A DNA stretch of 64,000 nt from positions 2,058,501 to 2,122,500 of the forward strand of contig CM068318.1 of NCBI GenBank assembly GCA_034766995.1. The letters run 5' to 3'. Made by a program: the position numbers and the translations under genes. Positions within the stretch are counted from its first letter, which is position 1, and every line of letters starts with the position of its first letter. Of this stretch, positions 48,576-62,141 are shown one piece after another. The stretch is from Acanthacorydalis orientalis. Its lineage: Eukaryota; Arthropoda; Insecta; Megaloptera; Corydalidae. A model generated the notes under the pieces. That model was given only the letters and a program-made list of their open reading frames with translations, was not told where the DNA came from and did not search any database.

Positions 48576-49474
48576 AATTTTGATAAATCACCATGACATG
48601 AATTAAAATAATTGACTTCGATTCTTTCTCTTATGTAAATAAACACTTATGTAAATTATTTTTCCGTTATTAAAATTATAAAAAAAATAACAGAATTTGA
48701 AAAATTGACTTAAAAAATCCCGAACCCATCTCGCATCTCTCAGAATGAAACCAAACGACAGACTGTTATAATTTTATTCATCAATTAAATTATTTACACG
48801 AAAAAATAATGAATTAGTCTTTTAATGAATGTTATCCACTATAATTTTCCTATTCACTGGATATTATCATCCTGTAATAAAAAAAAGCATATGGAATCAA
48901 AGACAAGTGTCTATTCTTGTTAAATTTCACGGTTTCATTTAAATTTAGATGTAAATATTAAACAGGTACACGAATTTGATTTCTAGATCTTGTGTTGCTC
49001 GTTCGAAATAATTATTCGTGCTAAAAAGTCGGCTCCAATTATTAAAATAAGTGTAACCGAATCTAATCTGTCCGACTAATAAATTCATACGATTATTGCA
49101 CACACTGTCTAAATTTAAACTAGATCTTTTTCGGTATCATAAATTAGTTTTAATTGCTTCTATGCAAACTATTCCAGGATTTCATACTCCAACCGTTACA
49201 TGCATATATTGTAACACTAATTTATCCTTACGTACGCTCTTTGTTCTTATATTTCACGGTAATATGCATAAATAATTAATATAATTTAATTCCGTATAAA
49301 TATATCTTACGTTCAATTACAGAGAGGAAATAAAATGACCTTATTAAAGTATAATTATGCTTCATATATTACAACACACACACACCTATTAGTGTGTCCA
49401 TTAAATAAATATATTAGACAAAAATTGCCACGACGGGAAGAAACAAAACAAGTTTCGACTACGTCTCCTTTTCT

Positions 49475-49479
<5 letters not shown>

Positions 49480-49528
<49 letters not shown>

Positions 49529-49553
49529 GTATATAACACACACACACACACAT
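49480..49553. repeat. compound (TA)n(CA)n microsatellite
   Basis: TA 49480-49522, a mixed segment, then AC 49536-49552. Confidence 0.95.
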
Positions 49554-49689
49554 ACAAGTATCAATATTTTTTCAAGCTACAATCCCATAATCAATTTCAC
49601 AATATAATCAATCAAGAATCATTCGTCAATTGAAAACAGAAATGGTGAGTACGTATAGAGTAACTCGTTCCGATAACAAAAAATAAATC

Positions 49690-50040
49690 CTGCACGGGAT
49701 AGTGATGAACGCTCGATCGCGGACCGGCGGAATATCTTTTATCCTTTTCATGTCGAACGCTCATTTTCATAATACGTCTGTTATTGATGATTCGAATAGA
49801 AAATCAAGACAAGGCGCCGAAAGCTTTAGTCCTACTGCTAGATGCTGCCGATTCAATAAATGGGATAAACCTTGTATCGTTTCCAGCGTCATTCAAACGC
49901 GTCGACGGCAACGGAAATGGTTTGTCGTCCGTGTAATGGAACTGCGTTGGGATGGGAGCGAGAGCCGGGGACTCGCGGAGCTCGTCAATGATCGAACCGA
50001 TCTAATAAGAAGGCAATGACGAAGCATTCGAAGACCTCCT
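49690..50040. other. GC-richer island with unrecognised 105-codon frame
   Basis: CG-rich sequence. The plus-strand frame 49702-50019 has low-repeat composition and several Arg and Ser residues, but no motif I recognise. The island could be an exon, promoter or enhancer. It stands out only by composition. Confidence 0.22.
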
Positions 50041-50187
50041 CCCGGGTCATATCATCTCCTCTTATTCTTTTTCTACAATACAATGACACAACCGCTTTTG
50101 TTATACTGCTGATGCCTCCGCCTTTGGAACTGGCCGGTGGCTGTTTTCAATGCATTTATATATGTATAAAGAACTGGTTTAATATTT

Positions 50188-50195
50188 ATACATAC

Positions 50196-50247
<52 letters not shown>
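50188..50247. repeat. (CATA)n(TA)n microsatellite
   Basis: Five CATA units grade into about 38 bp of TA. Confidence 0.95.
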
Positions 50248-50254
<7 letters not shown>

Positions 50255-50623
50255 GTTCCATATATATACTGTATTATTATGTTTTTACTAATAATCTAGA
50301 ACTACACATCTCAAAGAGCTCATACAAACGTGGGATATTTCATTACAACATTTGATATTAAATTTATTTCATTGTAGAATATTTTGAATGTTGTATTAAC
50401 TTTCAGATATCACAAAAACTTTTCATATCAAAAGTATGATTAATATACAGATGAAAGATTTTAAATCTGTAAGTGTGACGAATAAATCATATTAAGATCT
50501 ATTTTAGAGAATAGAGACTTTGTTCGGACGAAATAAATTTCGATTAAAAATTAATAGTCTGGAATATTATTGAGATTTATCTGTAACCTGGCACTATACG
50601 CATTCCCATTTAAATATTATGTG

Positions 50624-50735
50624 TGTTAATTAATTCGGATGCATTTTTTTCACAGAAAATCAATTTTTATAGAAAAATCGGATACATTTCAATCCAGAAA
50701 ATATCCCATATTATTTTGTATAACTTTTCTCATTC
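50624..50735 (-). mobile_element. mariner-derived element, 3' end fragment
   Basis: From a decayed terminus (GTGTTAATTAATTCGGATGC) through ATACATTTCAATCCAGAAAA to TTTTGTATAACTTTTCTC, then lost. Confidence 0.75.
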
Positions 50736-50865
50736 ATTAATCTAGTTTTAAATCTTATTAATTGTACAGTAACTAAATTCAAAAATAAATTATCTATTCT
50801 AAAAGGACTGCACGAATGAATAAACACTCTTATAACACACATTTTTCTCTCACGAATCAATCTTG

Positions 50866-50995
50866 CACTCATCATGTGGACCTCAAACATTTTTTAAATC
50901 AAATATATTCAATAAATGATTATTAATTATTTCCGATTGTTGTTTATGCAAATTTCTATGTAGATGAGGTATTATTCTAAGAGTATTAAAGCTAT
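50866..50995 (-). repeat. Family 2 repeat
   Basis: ACTCATCATGTGGACCTCAA, TCAATAAATGATTATTAATT and GCAAATTTCTATGTAGATGA, inverted. It lies between two mariner copies. Confidence 0.6.
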
Positions 50996-51057
50996 ATATC
51001 TCTTTCTTTGATCATCTAAGTGCGAATAAGGAATAATCACAAATGAATGATAATCAA

Positions 51058-51463
51058 TTAGGTATACACATTAATTCGGTGCCTTTTTTAATAGAAAATG
51101 AATGTTTAATTGCCGAGAAATGGAATACATTTCAATACTCAAAATATGAGCCATTATTTTGTGCATTCTTTGCATTTTTTATACATCACAACAGCTTCCC
51201 CCAAAGCTGAACAAATCATTCTCGTAGCTTCGGAAGCATTTTTTTCATCTGGAATGCGAAAAGTATACAATGCCTAACATGCTGCTTTTCGAATGCCATA
51301 GTGTTTATTACTGTGTTTGAGGTTATGTTGAGTACTTGTTCGTGATATATAGTTTTTTTTTAAATATTAAGTTTGGCATTTTAAAATCCTAGAATATTTT
51401 AATTTAAAACAGAGTTATGATTGATACAATTTAAAGGCACAGACTTATTTTTAACACCTAATA
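51058..51463 (-). mobile_element. mariner-derived element with extra central loss
   Basis: Ends TAGGTATACACATTAATTCG and inverse TTAGGTGTTAAAAATAAG. Compared with 59432 it lacks most C-terminal codons (the deletion removes the FFRQGI region), but keeps helix-turn-helix and leader segments. Confidence 0.87.
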
Positions 51464-52438
51464 TTAATTACTGTTCTACTTGATACCAAAATTTTGAACA
51501 GATTAATTGATAGATGGTCATATACTTCTATACAGAATATCATTTTATACAAGCCAACAAAAAAATTATATAATATTGAAATTGGTCTTTAAAGAGTCCT
51601 ATATAAAAAAATTAGTGAGGTAGAGAAAATTTTCATATATTTTAGCAGTTTATCAAAGGTCATACAATTGTTTTTTTTAAAAAAAAACAGACTTTTATCT
51701 TCCAGAAATGAAATTTCAGTCCTCATAAACAGTATATTTTTTCTAATTAAAATGTTTAACAATAAAGCCATCGAATAAATTTTCACACCTAATATTTTTC
51801 ATGTTATTCATTAAATTATTAACTTATTGATCTATTATTAGATGGAGAGAGAAATAAATATACAGAGAAATATTTTCCAAACAGATGTTGTAAATTGGTA
51901 ATAAGTTACATAATAATAATTCAGTCGAGTCAAAAACAGATGTTACTATCTTTAAACTTATCGTCCCTATCTTGTATTTTGTTTAAAACAATAAATAGTT
52001 TATAGTAAATTTCTCCACATATTGCACCACTGAAACAAGTCATTATATTCTTCACGTGGCGCTTACATATTTCCTATTGTGCCGTGTGACATTTCTTTAC
52101 CTGGAAAAAATGATTCGGCCCAGTCTTCATGCCCTTTCGAATTGAATAGAATTTTTTTAAAGAAGGAAAAAGATGCTTCCTTTGTACAGGTTGCTGGAAC
52201 GAATCGTTGTTTTTATAAACCTTTACGTGACATAAAAATTATATGAGTTATGGCGAAGGTTTCTAATATGATATTACTGTGGATCTAATAGTCTGTTATT
52301 ATGTTTTGGCTAAACCGATGGAATTATTATAGATAAATAATCACGGTTATGGAAAATGTGTCAACAGTTATTATTACTTATTTCTTTTAAGAATTTGTTA
52401 TTGTAATCCAGTGGTTGTTAATATTTTTTTTGCTTGTA

Positions 52439-52555
52439 TTAGGTGTAAAAATTCATTCGGTGCCTTTAAATTGAATTAATCATAACTCTGTTTTAAATTA
52501 AAATATTTCTGGTCGTCTTAGGATTTTGAAACGCCAAAATTAACATTTATTAAAC
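52439..52555 (+). mobile_element. mariner-derived element, 5' end fragment
   Basis: TTAGGTGTAAAAATTCATTC then the leader to TTAACATTTATTAAAC. A Family 2-like tail follows at about 52585-52620. Confidence 0.8.
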
Positions 52556-54329
52556 ATATTTAATCAAAAACATTTTACGTTTTGTGACTTGAGAAAAAAA
52601 TCATTAGTGAAACTGAACAAAGCTGTTTTCTACATTTGCTGTAGACAGTTTTATTTCCACAGAACAAAATATATGTATTAACTGAATTTGTAAAGAACGA
52701 ACGAATGTTAAAAGTCTCTCCCAGTCTTGTGATGCGTGATAGGATCGTAGTTAAAATAATCTGGTCTCATATTTAAATATTATCAAGTTGTTTGACAACT
52801 GTAAGGACATTAAGGCATTAAAGGCATCGTCACTTGACTGAACAGTGTACATAAATCTCTGTGTCGAGGGTGTTTCGAAGTAAAGTACTTGTATTTATTC
52901 AATCGTGACAAATGCTTTAATGGAAAACAAACTGTGGAATAACAAGTTCTACTCCGTATCCAAGCTGTCACAGTAACGTTGTATTATAATATAATTTTCA
53001 AGCTCATACGTTGCTTTATCCACAATCGATTCGTCTTAAATCTATTCTAGATTAGTTTTTTTTTTGTCTTAACCATCATCCGTTAACTACTAACAAATCA
53101 TTTTTATTATTGAATATAAGCTTGTTGTGTCAGCATCTTGTAATAATAAACTTCGACATTGAATTCAATACATATTTTTCATTAGGATTGAATCGTTTTT
53201 TTCAAATTCTTTATATTTAAGATAAAACTACAATCATTTTAAAACTGATTTAATTCCGAATAAAAATTAAACAGCTGTCACTTTGAAAAAAAAGTCATAA
53301 TTAAAACCTGACTCGAATATCTGAATCCAAGTCGATATTAAGTAACAGTTTAAAATAGTTGGAATTCGTAATTGTGAAAAAGTATAAACGCAGCGTGACC
53401 CCTGTTCCATAGCGCCAGGTAAAGAAGCCGGTAAAATATTAAATCGAAGACAAAAGGAGACCGCAGTCACATTGGCCTTTAGTAAAGTCTGTTCGATTTT
53501 TTATGACTTGTAAACATTACCATTACTGGGCATGTTTTACGTTCGAAAATAATGCGTAACACCCGAAAAAACAAAACTGGTGCAATAAAAGTCGATGCAA
53601 CAGTCGCCCTACTGTCACATAAAATCCTGTACATGCTTATCACTCTGGTCTCGTTTCTATTTAACATCTGTTCGTTATTTATTTATATAGGGTTTTTTTT
53701 TATTTGATTCGTGCACTTTTCGAAAATAATCAATTTCGATTTTGTATGCTAATAATCTTACATTTCATGTTTAAATAATTTACACTAATATCACATTTAT
53801 TTACTTCTATATCGTTTTATTTCTCTAAGAATTCAACGAACTCGCCGATTTTCCTATGATAAATCCACGTTCAAGTCTATTTACATATACTTAAAAATCT
53901 ATTGGTATCCAACATTCTTCCAATGATATCTTAATTGATAATTAAAGGATTATTTGATTTTTATTCTAATAAAATGTCAACATTTTTGAAAATTCGAATC
54001 GTTCCACAACTTTTATTCTGATTTTTCATTTTATTTTCAAATATTTCATATTGAAGGCATATTTTTAAAAAAGATAAACTCTTTGATACATAAAAAAGGC
54101 ATTAATTAAAAGTATATTTATTTTATTAAATTATTTAATTATAAATGGAAAGCTAACAGGATTTAAAGCTTGCTTAAGTAATTAACTGAAAGATTTTTAT
54201 ATAATATATTGAAGATTCATTTAAATCAAATGTTAAACAATATCTAAATCTATATTTTAATTGATGACAGCGTTGTCATTGACAAAATTAAATTTATTCT
54301 CTTTTATTAACACCACATCTTCATTTTTT

Positions 54330-54331
<2 letters not shown>
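52556..54331. other. gene-free stretch
   Basis: Slightly CG-richer patches at 52700-52990 and 53270-53660 contain only short unrecognised frames. The remainder is very AT-rich. Confidence 0.5.
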
Positions 54332-54403
<72 letters not shown>

Positions 54404-54405
54404 AT
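54332..54405. repeat. (AT)n microsatellite with TATG interruptions
   Basis: 39 bp AT, three TATG-like units, then AT to 54405. Confidence 0.95.
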
Positions 54406-54765
54406 CACTCTTTGTTGCAGTAAATATTTTTTTTAATCGGATTGTTTTCACTAATATCATTTGTACTTCAAAAATTATTTTTGTATTAAACATTGTAAAT
54501 ATTTTAATATTTCTTTTCAACAGTATAGTTTTATCACTGTGGTTAAATTCACGTTCCATATGAAAAGCATTTATGAAAATGATTTTTTATTAAAATTTGA
54601 TTTTTTTGAAATATCGTACAGAAAAAGGGTATATTTTTAGTTGTATATGATAATTAATAAAACAATGTTATTAAATAAGTAATTCAATGAATCTAAAGAT
54701 TAATGTTCGCGAATGAGTTTCTTTTTTCCGGTAAGGTATAGAGAAATATGAGAATTTTTCGTTGA

Positions 54766-54900
54766 CTTCATCGAAATGCATATAAACAAGAATCAAAATT
54801 GATCAATAATGATTTATTACACATTTTTGATCAGAGAACGTCTTTATGATTTATGGGGCGGAGATAAATTAATTTGTGCAGGTGAATTTAGGCACAGTGG
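54766..54900 (+). repeat. Family 2 repeat
   Basis: CATCGAAATGCATATAAACA, GAATCAAAATTGATCAATAA, ACATTTTTGATCAGAGAACG and GTGAATTTAGGCACAGTGGA, forward. It keeps the 3' end well. Confidence 0.68.
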
Positions 54901-54999
54901 AATTATTTTTAAATATAAATGAATAAACATATATTTCGAATGTGATTGAGTCCTGATGTATATGTAAATGAAAACATATTATTCTTATTAAGTATATGT

Positions 55000-55640
55000 C
55001 GAAATCGTTTCGAACACTATTTCAACAGTGTAAAGATATGACCGTGAAGTGCATTCATATATTCTACTTCATGCGAATCAAAATACATTCAGCAGCTATA
55101 GAAAACCGTGTGCGAAGTAAGAGAAGAACACATGTGCCGTGCAATTTATTACACGTCAACATACATGAAGTATTAACAACAAACCATTATTATTACTGGA
55201 ATAGAAAACGAGGCGAGCGAATCGTTAAGTGATATTCACACGACCTAAGTTGACACAAGTCTAAAACGGTCAACGCGACTACAAAAGGATCTGAACAAAA
55301 GTCGGACAAAAGAGCGGACAAGTGAAATATATGTACACTTGACCGATGTCAACTATTTCGTCAGGTACTTTAAGAAACCATGCGACGAACGACTTCGAAG
55401 ATTGGCAATGTGCCGCACGCAGCGGGTGTCGGCCGTTTGCGGCCGAAGAACATCATCAGTTCCAGATTATGTCGACGATACGATGTCGATGGTCGTCGAG
55501 AAACAATGGATCTGGCGCAACAATAAAATACTCAATAACATCATTAGTTAACTTTGTGGGGTCGCTGACTGGTCTTTTCGATTTTGCTGCTTTCGTTCGA
55601 GTGCGTTTTATATACATTGTGTTGTGTTATTGAATAACAC
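55000..55640. other. GC-richer island with overlapping open frames
   Basis: Two frames overlap (55339-55551 and 55346-55633), which argues against both being coding. Words such as GCGGGTGTCGGCCGTTTGCG make this one of the more GC-rich spots. GTCAG|GTACTTT at 55364 is donor-like. Candidate first exon or regulatory DNA. No homology recognised. Confidence 0.22.
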
Positions 55641-56379
55641 GGGCTTGTAATTATTTTACGTCCATGTTTTGCGATTATGAAGAGCTGTTAATTTTATATA
55701 GGCGAGTGATTGATTTGGAAATTGAAAATTGTTTTATGATTTTGTTCAATTTCTAAAACACTTTTTGTTAAATTTTTACTATTGAATTTTTTAACGATTT
55801 GTTTGAAAATACTCAAAAATAACGATATGGCCTGAAGTTTATTACAGGTTTATGTAAGAAAAGAAAAATCGACATTATTTCCGAAAATCTTAACAGAATG
55901 TGAACTGCACACTCCGAAATAAAATCAAACTAAAATGTAGATGAAAGGCACACCTTTTTCAGACAGATTCATCTCTCGATTTGATAAATTCCTCAAGAGG
56001 TTATATAAATGTCATGCGGAGCCTCAAGTAAATCAGTTGTCTCTGGCGATTCACATAAGTCAGTAATCTTTGAGCAATAACTGATAGACTGTTTGACATA
56101 TCGTTGACGATATTCATTTCTTTAATTGAATAATTATTAAATAAATGTATTTAATAAACAAATGAATTATTTTAAATATTCAACAAACCTTTATGAACCT
56201 AGTGCCATTAAATCAAGTTAAACAATTATTCAATAAATTGACAGACAATTGAAGGTACATTCGAACAATTAATTAGAAATTACAAAATTATTTCAAGATT
56301 TCTCTCACAGAACTTTTCTTGGCGTCAGTAAAAAATAATTCTTTGTCGAAGAACCCCGACGTGGATGCTCACCAATATT

Positions 56380-56765
56380 TATAAATTTAGTGTGTGCGTA
56401 GGAGGATTTGTTTATGAATTGCGCAAATTTGAATATCCCTTCACCGGATGCGAATAAAAAAAAAACTCCCGTACAACAAAAACACCGTAAATTAGTCCGC
56501 AGAAAATGGAACTGTGTGTGCGGTTGTCGCAAAAACGTATTCAACGTTCGTTTTGAATGTCAATTCACGTGGCATCGTCCGTGTACACGATGTCGCACAG
56601 CGTGCGACAGTGAATGTCACAGTGACCCTTACAGTCATGGTATGGGGTTCAAAACGTGCCGCGCAACGGTTCCCGGGGGGTCCGTTCCACCTAGGGGGCC
56701 CCGTCGTGTTCTGTCGCCTGACCAGTGACAAACGGCGCATTGTCATAAGATTGCGATACGCTTGA
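56380..56765. other. GC-rich island with G-runs
   Basis: Contains CCCGGGGGGTCC (56671-56682) and CTAGGGGGCCCCG (56691-56703), the longest G runs in the window. Open on three frames at once (up to 106 codons), so frames are probably a by-product of low stop frequency in GC-rich DNA. CpG-island-like, coding status open. Confidence 0.25.
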
Positions 56766-57289
56766 CATTGGATTGAAATGAGTTTAGCTTTTATTATAAT
56801 CGAAATCGTACTTTTTTTTCGACAAGTTCGTAGTCGGACAGGCCAGTATCTGAATGTTGTATTTCGATGGGCTTAGAACGAATACTGTTTTCGATTTGTA
56901 TCTGAATATAAAGACCTCTCAGATGATATTGTAGATTCTTTCAAAATAATATAGTTTATTTTTTTAGATTTGTCTGTTCAAACGGATTAAAAATCAATTA
57001 ATAAATACAAAATAATCGAGAAGGTCACTAGTGTTCTTCCAACTCTTTCAAATCGTTTCAAAATAAAACGGTTTGTTTTTTTTTTAGATTTATTAACTCA
57101 TTTTAATCAGTTTATTCTTGATTAAGTAGTAAATCAATTTTATTTCAAGAAAAAGAATAACGCTGTTTTTATTATATTTTTATTCCACATTTCCAATAAA
57201 CAACCCGATTGTTTTCAAAAGTAAAATCCGAAGTACATCTCTGCACGTACATCAAAGGAACTCAATGAAATTATTTTATTAATTTTAAT

Positions 57290-57690
57290 AACGATGCTAC
57301 TTGTCCCAAACAGATTCGAACAAATGTCGGATTGCAGACAGACCGTCCGAATGACACATTCGAGTGAACGAGTGGTTTGAAAAAAAATTATCCGCTTATT
57401 AAAATGTATGATTAATATCGTCGAGGTAACGCACGTACGGGCCGAAACACATTTTTCTTCATGTAATCAGCGCTGCGCCGGTTCAAAAGTGCTGCTTTAT
57501 TATTCTCAATTATTTATATGACATGTGATGGTTATATCCACTTCAATGTCAAATGACATATGTGATAATGTGGTGATTATATTCCTGCGGTTTTGTTGGA
57601 ATTTCGTTTGTCGTTATTTTTCAATAGCTGCGCCGCATTTTTTAATATTATTTCTCGGAACCGGAATTTCATTACATTTACACTCCACTG
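57290..57690. other. GC-richer island next to AT array
   Basis: Complex sequence with TGATTAATATCGTCG and CAGCGCTGCGCCGG words, ending at the (AT)n array at 57694. No gene recognised. Regulatory DNA possible. Confidence 0.25.

Positions 57691-57693
<3 letters not shown>

Positions 57694-57761
<68 letters not shown>
57694..57761. repeat. (AT)n microsatellite, 68 bp
   Basis: Uninterrupted AT run. Confidence 0.97.
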
Positions 57762-57765
<4 letters not shown>

Positions 57766-59431
57766 TTACATATATGTATAAATATATGTGTGTATGTATG
57801 CTTTTCCCGTTTTTAAAACCAACGTCAAACAAATAAAAAGAATAATAAAATGAAATATTCATTCAATAAATCACTCTCTACGTACAGAGATATTTTTTAA
57901 TCAAGTCAAAATTAAAAAATAATTTTTAATCAGACTAATTGGCAATAAAATATAAAATAAATCTACTAAAATTATATTGTTTTATTATAACATCATGTAA
58001 GTGTCAATTTGACAGTGAATGTTTGTAAATCCCATAATAGTTAAAATGTTATAATAAATACAAATGTTAAAATTAAAGAAAGACCTTATTTAACACTACT
58101 GAAACTCTTACTGGAGTGCTGAAGTGGTGTGTAAGATCATAACTGTATTTTTTAAAAAAACTAAGGATATCGAGAAAGTTCCATGGGATGTTACTTGTAC
58201 TTTTTTTTGATTTTAATCGATTGAAATTTACAATAGAAAAAAAGGTTCTTGCTATATGATTTGCTGACAAAAGTATTCAGTTCTGCTAGTTTAATATTTA
58301 TTCAACACGTGAGGATTTTAATAATGGATTTGTTGAAGACAATCATTAATTTGAAATATTATTCATTTAACGAATACTAAAAGAAGAATTAAATAGATAT
58401 CATCTATTCAGTATGTTTAAAGAAAATCATTACAAATTCAATTCAAATTCAAAAGTAGCAATCTAAGAATGATTTGTTTAGAACAAGTAGAGACCGGTTC
58501 TGTGCTTAGAATGAATAAAAGAGATGATCATAGTTAATCATTAATTCTTTAAAAAAATGTGTAGAAATTTACTATACTCCATTTACTATATTTCCATCAT
58601 TACTCTCTCTTGACCCACTTCTCTAGCAAATCGCATTCGAGAATTTCTAAATGTGAACTAATTTTGACATTCACAATGCTCCTGAAGCAAATTAATAACA
58701 AAAAGATAGAAATTATCACCCAACTCTTTTCTTGAAATTCAAAAACAAGTACTGAGAACATCTAGACAAATCCTCATTACTATTTTTCCCTTGAAATCCT
58801 TTATCTTGTCTCAACGAAACGAGCCTATCTCAAAAGGGAATTTGAAAAAGACTTAGATTTACTTTATTTCCATATTATTACCTTTATGTCATTATCGTTA
58901 ATGTATAATAAAAAAAATATTTTCAGTGATTTTTGTCCAATTTCTTATATACTATCTTTTCTTTATTACTTGTCATTCTATGAAATTAACTCAATTTCTC
59001 CCATACAATCACACTCTGAACACCCGCGGATATTAATGAAACAATCCTCACATTCACTTGAATTTAAAAAAATTTAAACACTTAAAAATCTAAACGTATT
59101 AATGAGTTCAAAAGTAATCATGACTATTTTCATAAAACGTTTTGCGCTTTTATTTGTAAAGAGAAAAATTACTAACCTTGTGTTCTATTCATTTTCTTTA
59201 TTCTGTCGTGCACTCATCTTCTATACTCTGTTGAATGTCCTATCTTCATATCTTTTCTGTTTTGCTTGTCACGTTTCAATTATTGTATTCTTTTTTCTAA
59301 TCTAGAAAAAATAAATACTTTCAATTATCTGATTCTAGTGTATTGCTTATTTTTCAAATTATTATTTTTGTGCAATTTTTTTAAACAATAAAATGAGAAT
59401 AATCTACAAAAACATTAGTGGAAAGAATATT
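57762..59431. other. AT-rich gene-free stretch
   Basis: Only short frames. No repeat assigned. Confidence 0.55.
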
Positions 59432-59821
59432 TTAAGGTGTGCAGATTAATTCTGTGCCTTTTTTTTATAGAAAACTAATCTTTATTTACGAAAAAAGGGA
59501 ATAGATTTCAACCTTCAATATATCCTCCCTTATTTTGTATAACATTCCTCCATCTGTCAGGTAACTGACGCATCCCTTGTCGAAAAAATGATGGCAGATT
59601 TGAGTCGATGAATTTGTCAATGCATTTTTGGACTTCTTACACTATTTTAGAATATTTTTCATGTTTTATACGTCACAACACCTTCTTCCAAAGATAAACA
59701 AATCATTCCCATAGTGTTGGAAGCATTTTTTTTAACCGTAATGCGAAAATTATGCAATGCTTAATGTGATGTTTTTCGGATGCCAACAATTTTGTGAGGT
59801 TATGCCAACTACTTGCCCGAG

Positions 59822-59858
<37 letters not shown>

Positions 59859-59980
59859 AAGAAAGTTCTAAATGTTACTGTTGGCACTTCAAAATCTTAA
59901 AACGATGAGAAAATATTTTAATTTAGAACAGAATTATGATTGATTCAATTTAAAGACAGAGTTAATTTAAACACGTAACA
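59432..59980 (-). mobile_element. mariner-derived deletion element, longest copy
   Basis: Left end TTAAGGTGTGCAGATTAATT, right end near GTTAATTTAAACACGTAA. C-terminal codons are mirrored at about 59530-59600 (ATCTGTCAGGTAACTGACGC), followed by the region joined by the deletion, the helix-turn-helix, and the start/leader region. The leader's GATATATAGT word is expanded to TA plus GA repeats (59822-59860). Confidence 0.9.
59822..59860. repeat. (TA)n(GA)n microsatellite inside mariner copy
   Basis: About 15 bp TA then about 22 bp GA, at the same leader position as the array in the copy at 32171. Confidence 0.95.
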
Positions 59981-60341
59981 ATTCGTGATTCATGATTATC
60001 ATTTTTTTTTGTATCGACAAAAAAAGAGTAATTTCAAAACAGCACATCAGACATGTGTGTCTCGAACACTTTTCTAAAACAACACTAATTACCAAAGATC
60101 TAATATCTGTTAATTAATTTGTTTTTCTAGCCATACATGTCTCCGATTAGAATAATTACACCTGTTCAAAACTGTTCGAATGTTATAATATAAATAACAT
60201 TTCAATTACTTGTCGCGAATTCGCCGCAAATACATTTATTAATATTTCGAATCTACATATTATCGCGATAATAACGAGATAGTGTTGTTGTGTTTTTTTT
60301 TTCATTCTTTCATTCGGAGCGTAGATGATTTTCATTGATAA

Positions 60342-60346
<5 letters not shown>

Positions 60347-60394
<48 letters not shown>
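60347..60394. repeat. (TA)n microsatellite
   Basis: TA run with one TATG break near 60382. A (CA)n run follows at about 60420-60433. Confidence 0.95.
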
Positions 60395-60888
60395 AACCAG
60401 TTAACCGAGTCAATTAAAAAAACACACACACACATGCAAATATACGTGTACGCTCGTATATGAGAAACGAAATGGAAGTTCAGACGAATTAAACGTGTGT
60501 CTCTGGCGAGATTTTGCAAACAATGCTTACAAATAATTTAATGACAAGACAACAAGAACTTAATATACATTTTACACATAGACTAAATGAACTACAAAAT
60601 GAAAACCATAAAATTGTATTCTCATTGTAAACGGAGAAATGTTAATGCCAAGGTTAATCTGATGTTTATGAAAATTTATGATAAGTTTTTAGCATATATA
60701 ATTCTATAAGGGTATTATTATGCTGTTCATTCTTAACTCTAGTTACATTAATCTAGTTTAATTACAACATATATTGAGAATAACTCGGATGAAAAAAATG
60801 AACGTTACACAAAAATTAATAACGCGGCATTGTTTTAAATGGCGAATATGTAAATAACGGAAGAGACTTGTAAATAAATTCGTACATT

Positions 60889-60891
<3 letters not shown>

Positions 60892-60940
<49 letters not shown>
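60892..60940. repeat. (AT)n microsatellite, 49 bp
   Basis: Uninterrupted AT run. Confidence 0.97.
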
Positions 60941-60944
<4 letters not shown>

Positions 60945-60959
60945 TAATGTTAAGATTAG

Positions 60960-61340
60960 ATTCATGTTCGCTGTGGGCAAACTAGTCAATGCTATGACAA
61001 AGAGATATATTGGTTCTATCATGTCCGAGATGCGAGCGACGCACCGACGGTCGGACTGATGGGACCACGCCCCACGTCTCGCGGCTGGAATTGGTTTTGC
61101 GGCGGTGGCGGCTCAAAGGCCCCCCGACAAGGAGACCTCGACGGGACCTCTCGACCGCCCGACAGTCAACCGAACGAATGACTTGTGGCCACGGTGATGC
61201 TTGTCTCACCTGCGGATAAAAAATTATTTTTTCCCCGACATTGTTTCGTTTCTGAAAAATTAACTTCTTCGCCATATTACGAATGTGTGGTGCCATTGTT
61301 GGATCGTTTATTACGGCGTGCGAACGAGAACGATTTGTAT
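60960..61340. other. most GC-rich island of the window
   Basis: 61010-61210 is strongly G+C- and CpG-rich (GGTTTTGCGGCGGTGGCGGC, GGCCCCCCGACAAGG). Frames are open on both strands (plus 61010-61219, minus 61296-60982), as expected if stops are rare in GC-rich DNA. On the minus strand TTATCCGCAG|GTGAGA (near 61210) fits both an acceptor and a donor, so an exon boundary there is possible. Best alternatives are a CpG-type promoter/first exon or an isolated exon. No protein family is recognised. Confidence 0.3.
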
Positions 61341-61637
61341 TTGTATAATCGAATATTCGATGGGTGTGTTGTATTTTTTATTCTTGTCGATAAAGGGATT
61401 CGAGTTAAAACAAATTTCAAGATTCTGATATCGATATATACTATAATACAAAAATAAGTGAATGAAACATCTAACATTTATTTATAGCTGAAACACTTAT
61501 TTTTATTTCCACTGCCTATACATATTTTTCAAATAAAATAAAAAAAATAAGGGACTGACTTTATTTTTACCGGTATAAATAAGTTTGAAGATACTGACAT
61601 CAACATAAATATAGTTAGAAAAATACGGAAGAAAATG

Positions 61638-62141
61638 TTAGGTGTAAAAGTCAATTCGGTGCCCTTAAATTGAATTAAACATAACTCTGTTTTAAATCAA
61701 AATATTGTCTAGACGTTTTAGAATATTGAAGTGCCAACCTGAACATTGAAAAAACATTATATAGCTTGGTCGAGTAGTTGATAACCTCATTAAACAGTAG
61801 GAAACTTGATAGCATCCGTAAAGTAGCATATCAGGCATTACATTCTTTTCAGTTGAAAAAAGGCTATCAAAGCCCCGGGAATGATTTGTACAGCTGTACA
61901 GGAAGGTGTTGTGTCGCATGAAACAACAAAAATATGCTAAAATAATTGTAGAGATTCTAAAATACATTACAACTTCATCGACTCAAAGCTGCTATCTTTT
62001 TTCGACAAGGGATTCGTCAGATATCCAACAGATGAAGTAAAGTTATACAAAATAATGGGAGATATTTTGAGGACTGAAATGTATTGCATTTTTTCTTAAA
62101 TTTCTATAAAAAAGGTACCGAATTAATTTGCAGATCTAGTA
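61638..62141 (+). mobile_element. mariner-derived deletion element, near full length
   Basis: TTAGGTGTAAAAGTCAATTC at the 5' end, leader, decayed start region at about 61805-61830, helix-turn-helix (GGAATGATTTGTACAGC), deletion junction and C-terminal codons (TTCGACAAGGGATTCGTCAG). The 3' end is GAATTAATTTGCAGATCTAG. About 9 bp in the helix-turn-helix is deleted. Confidence 0.9.

Noticed and set aside
56408..56765. Cysteine-rich protein in the GC-rich island
   Set aside because: Three overlapping frames on both strands are open, which is expected when stops are rare in GC-rich DNA. No known cysteine spacing was recognised.
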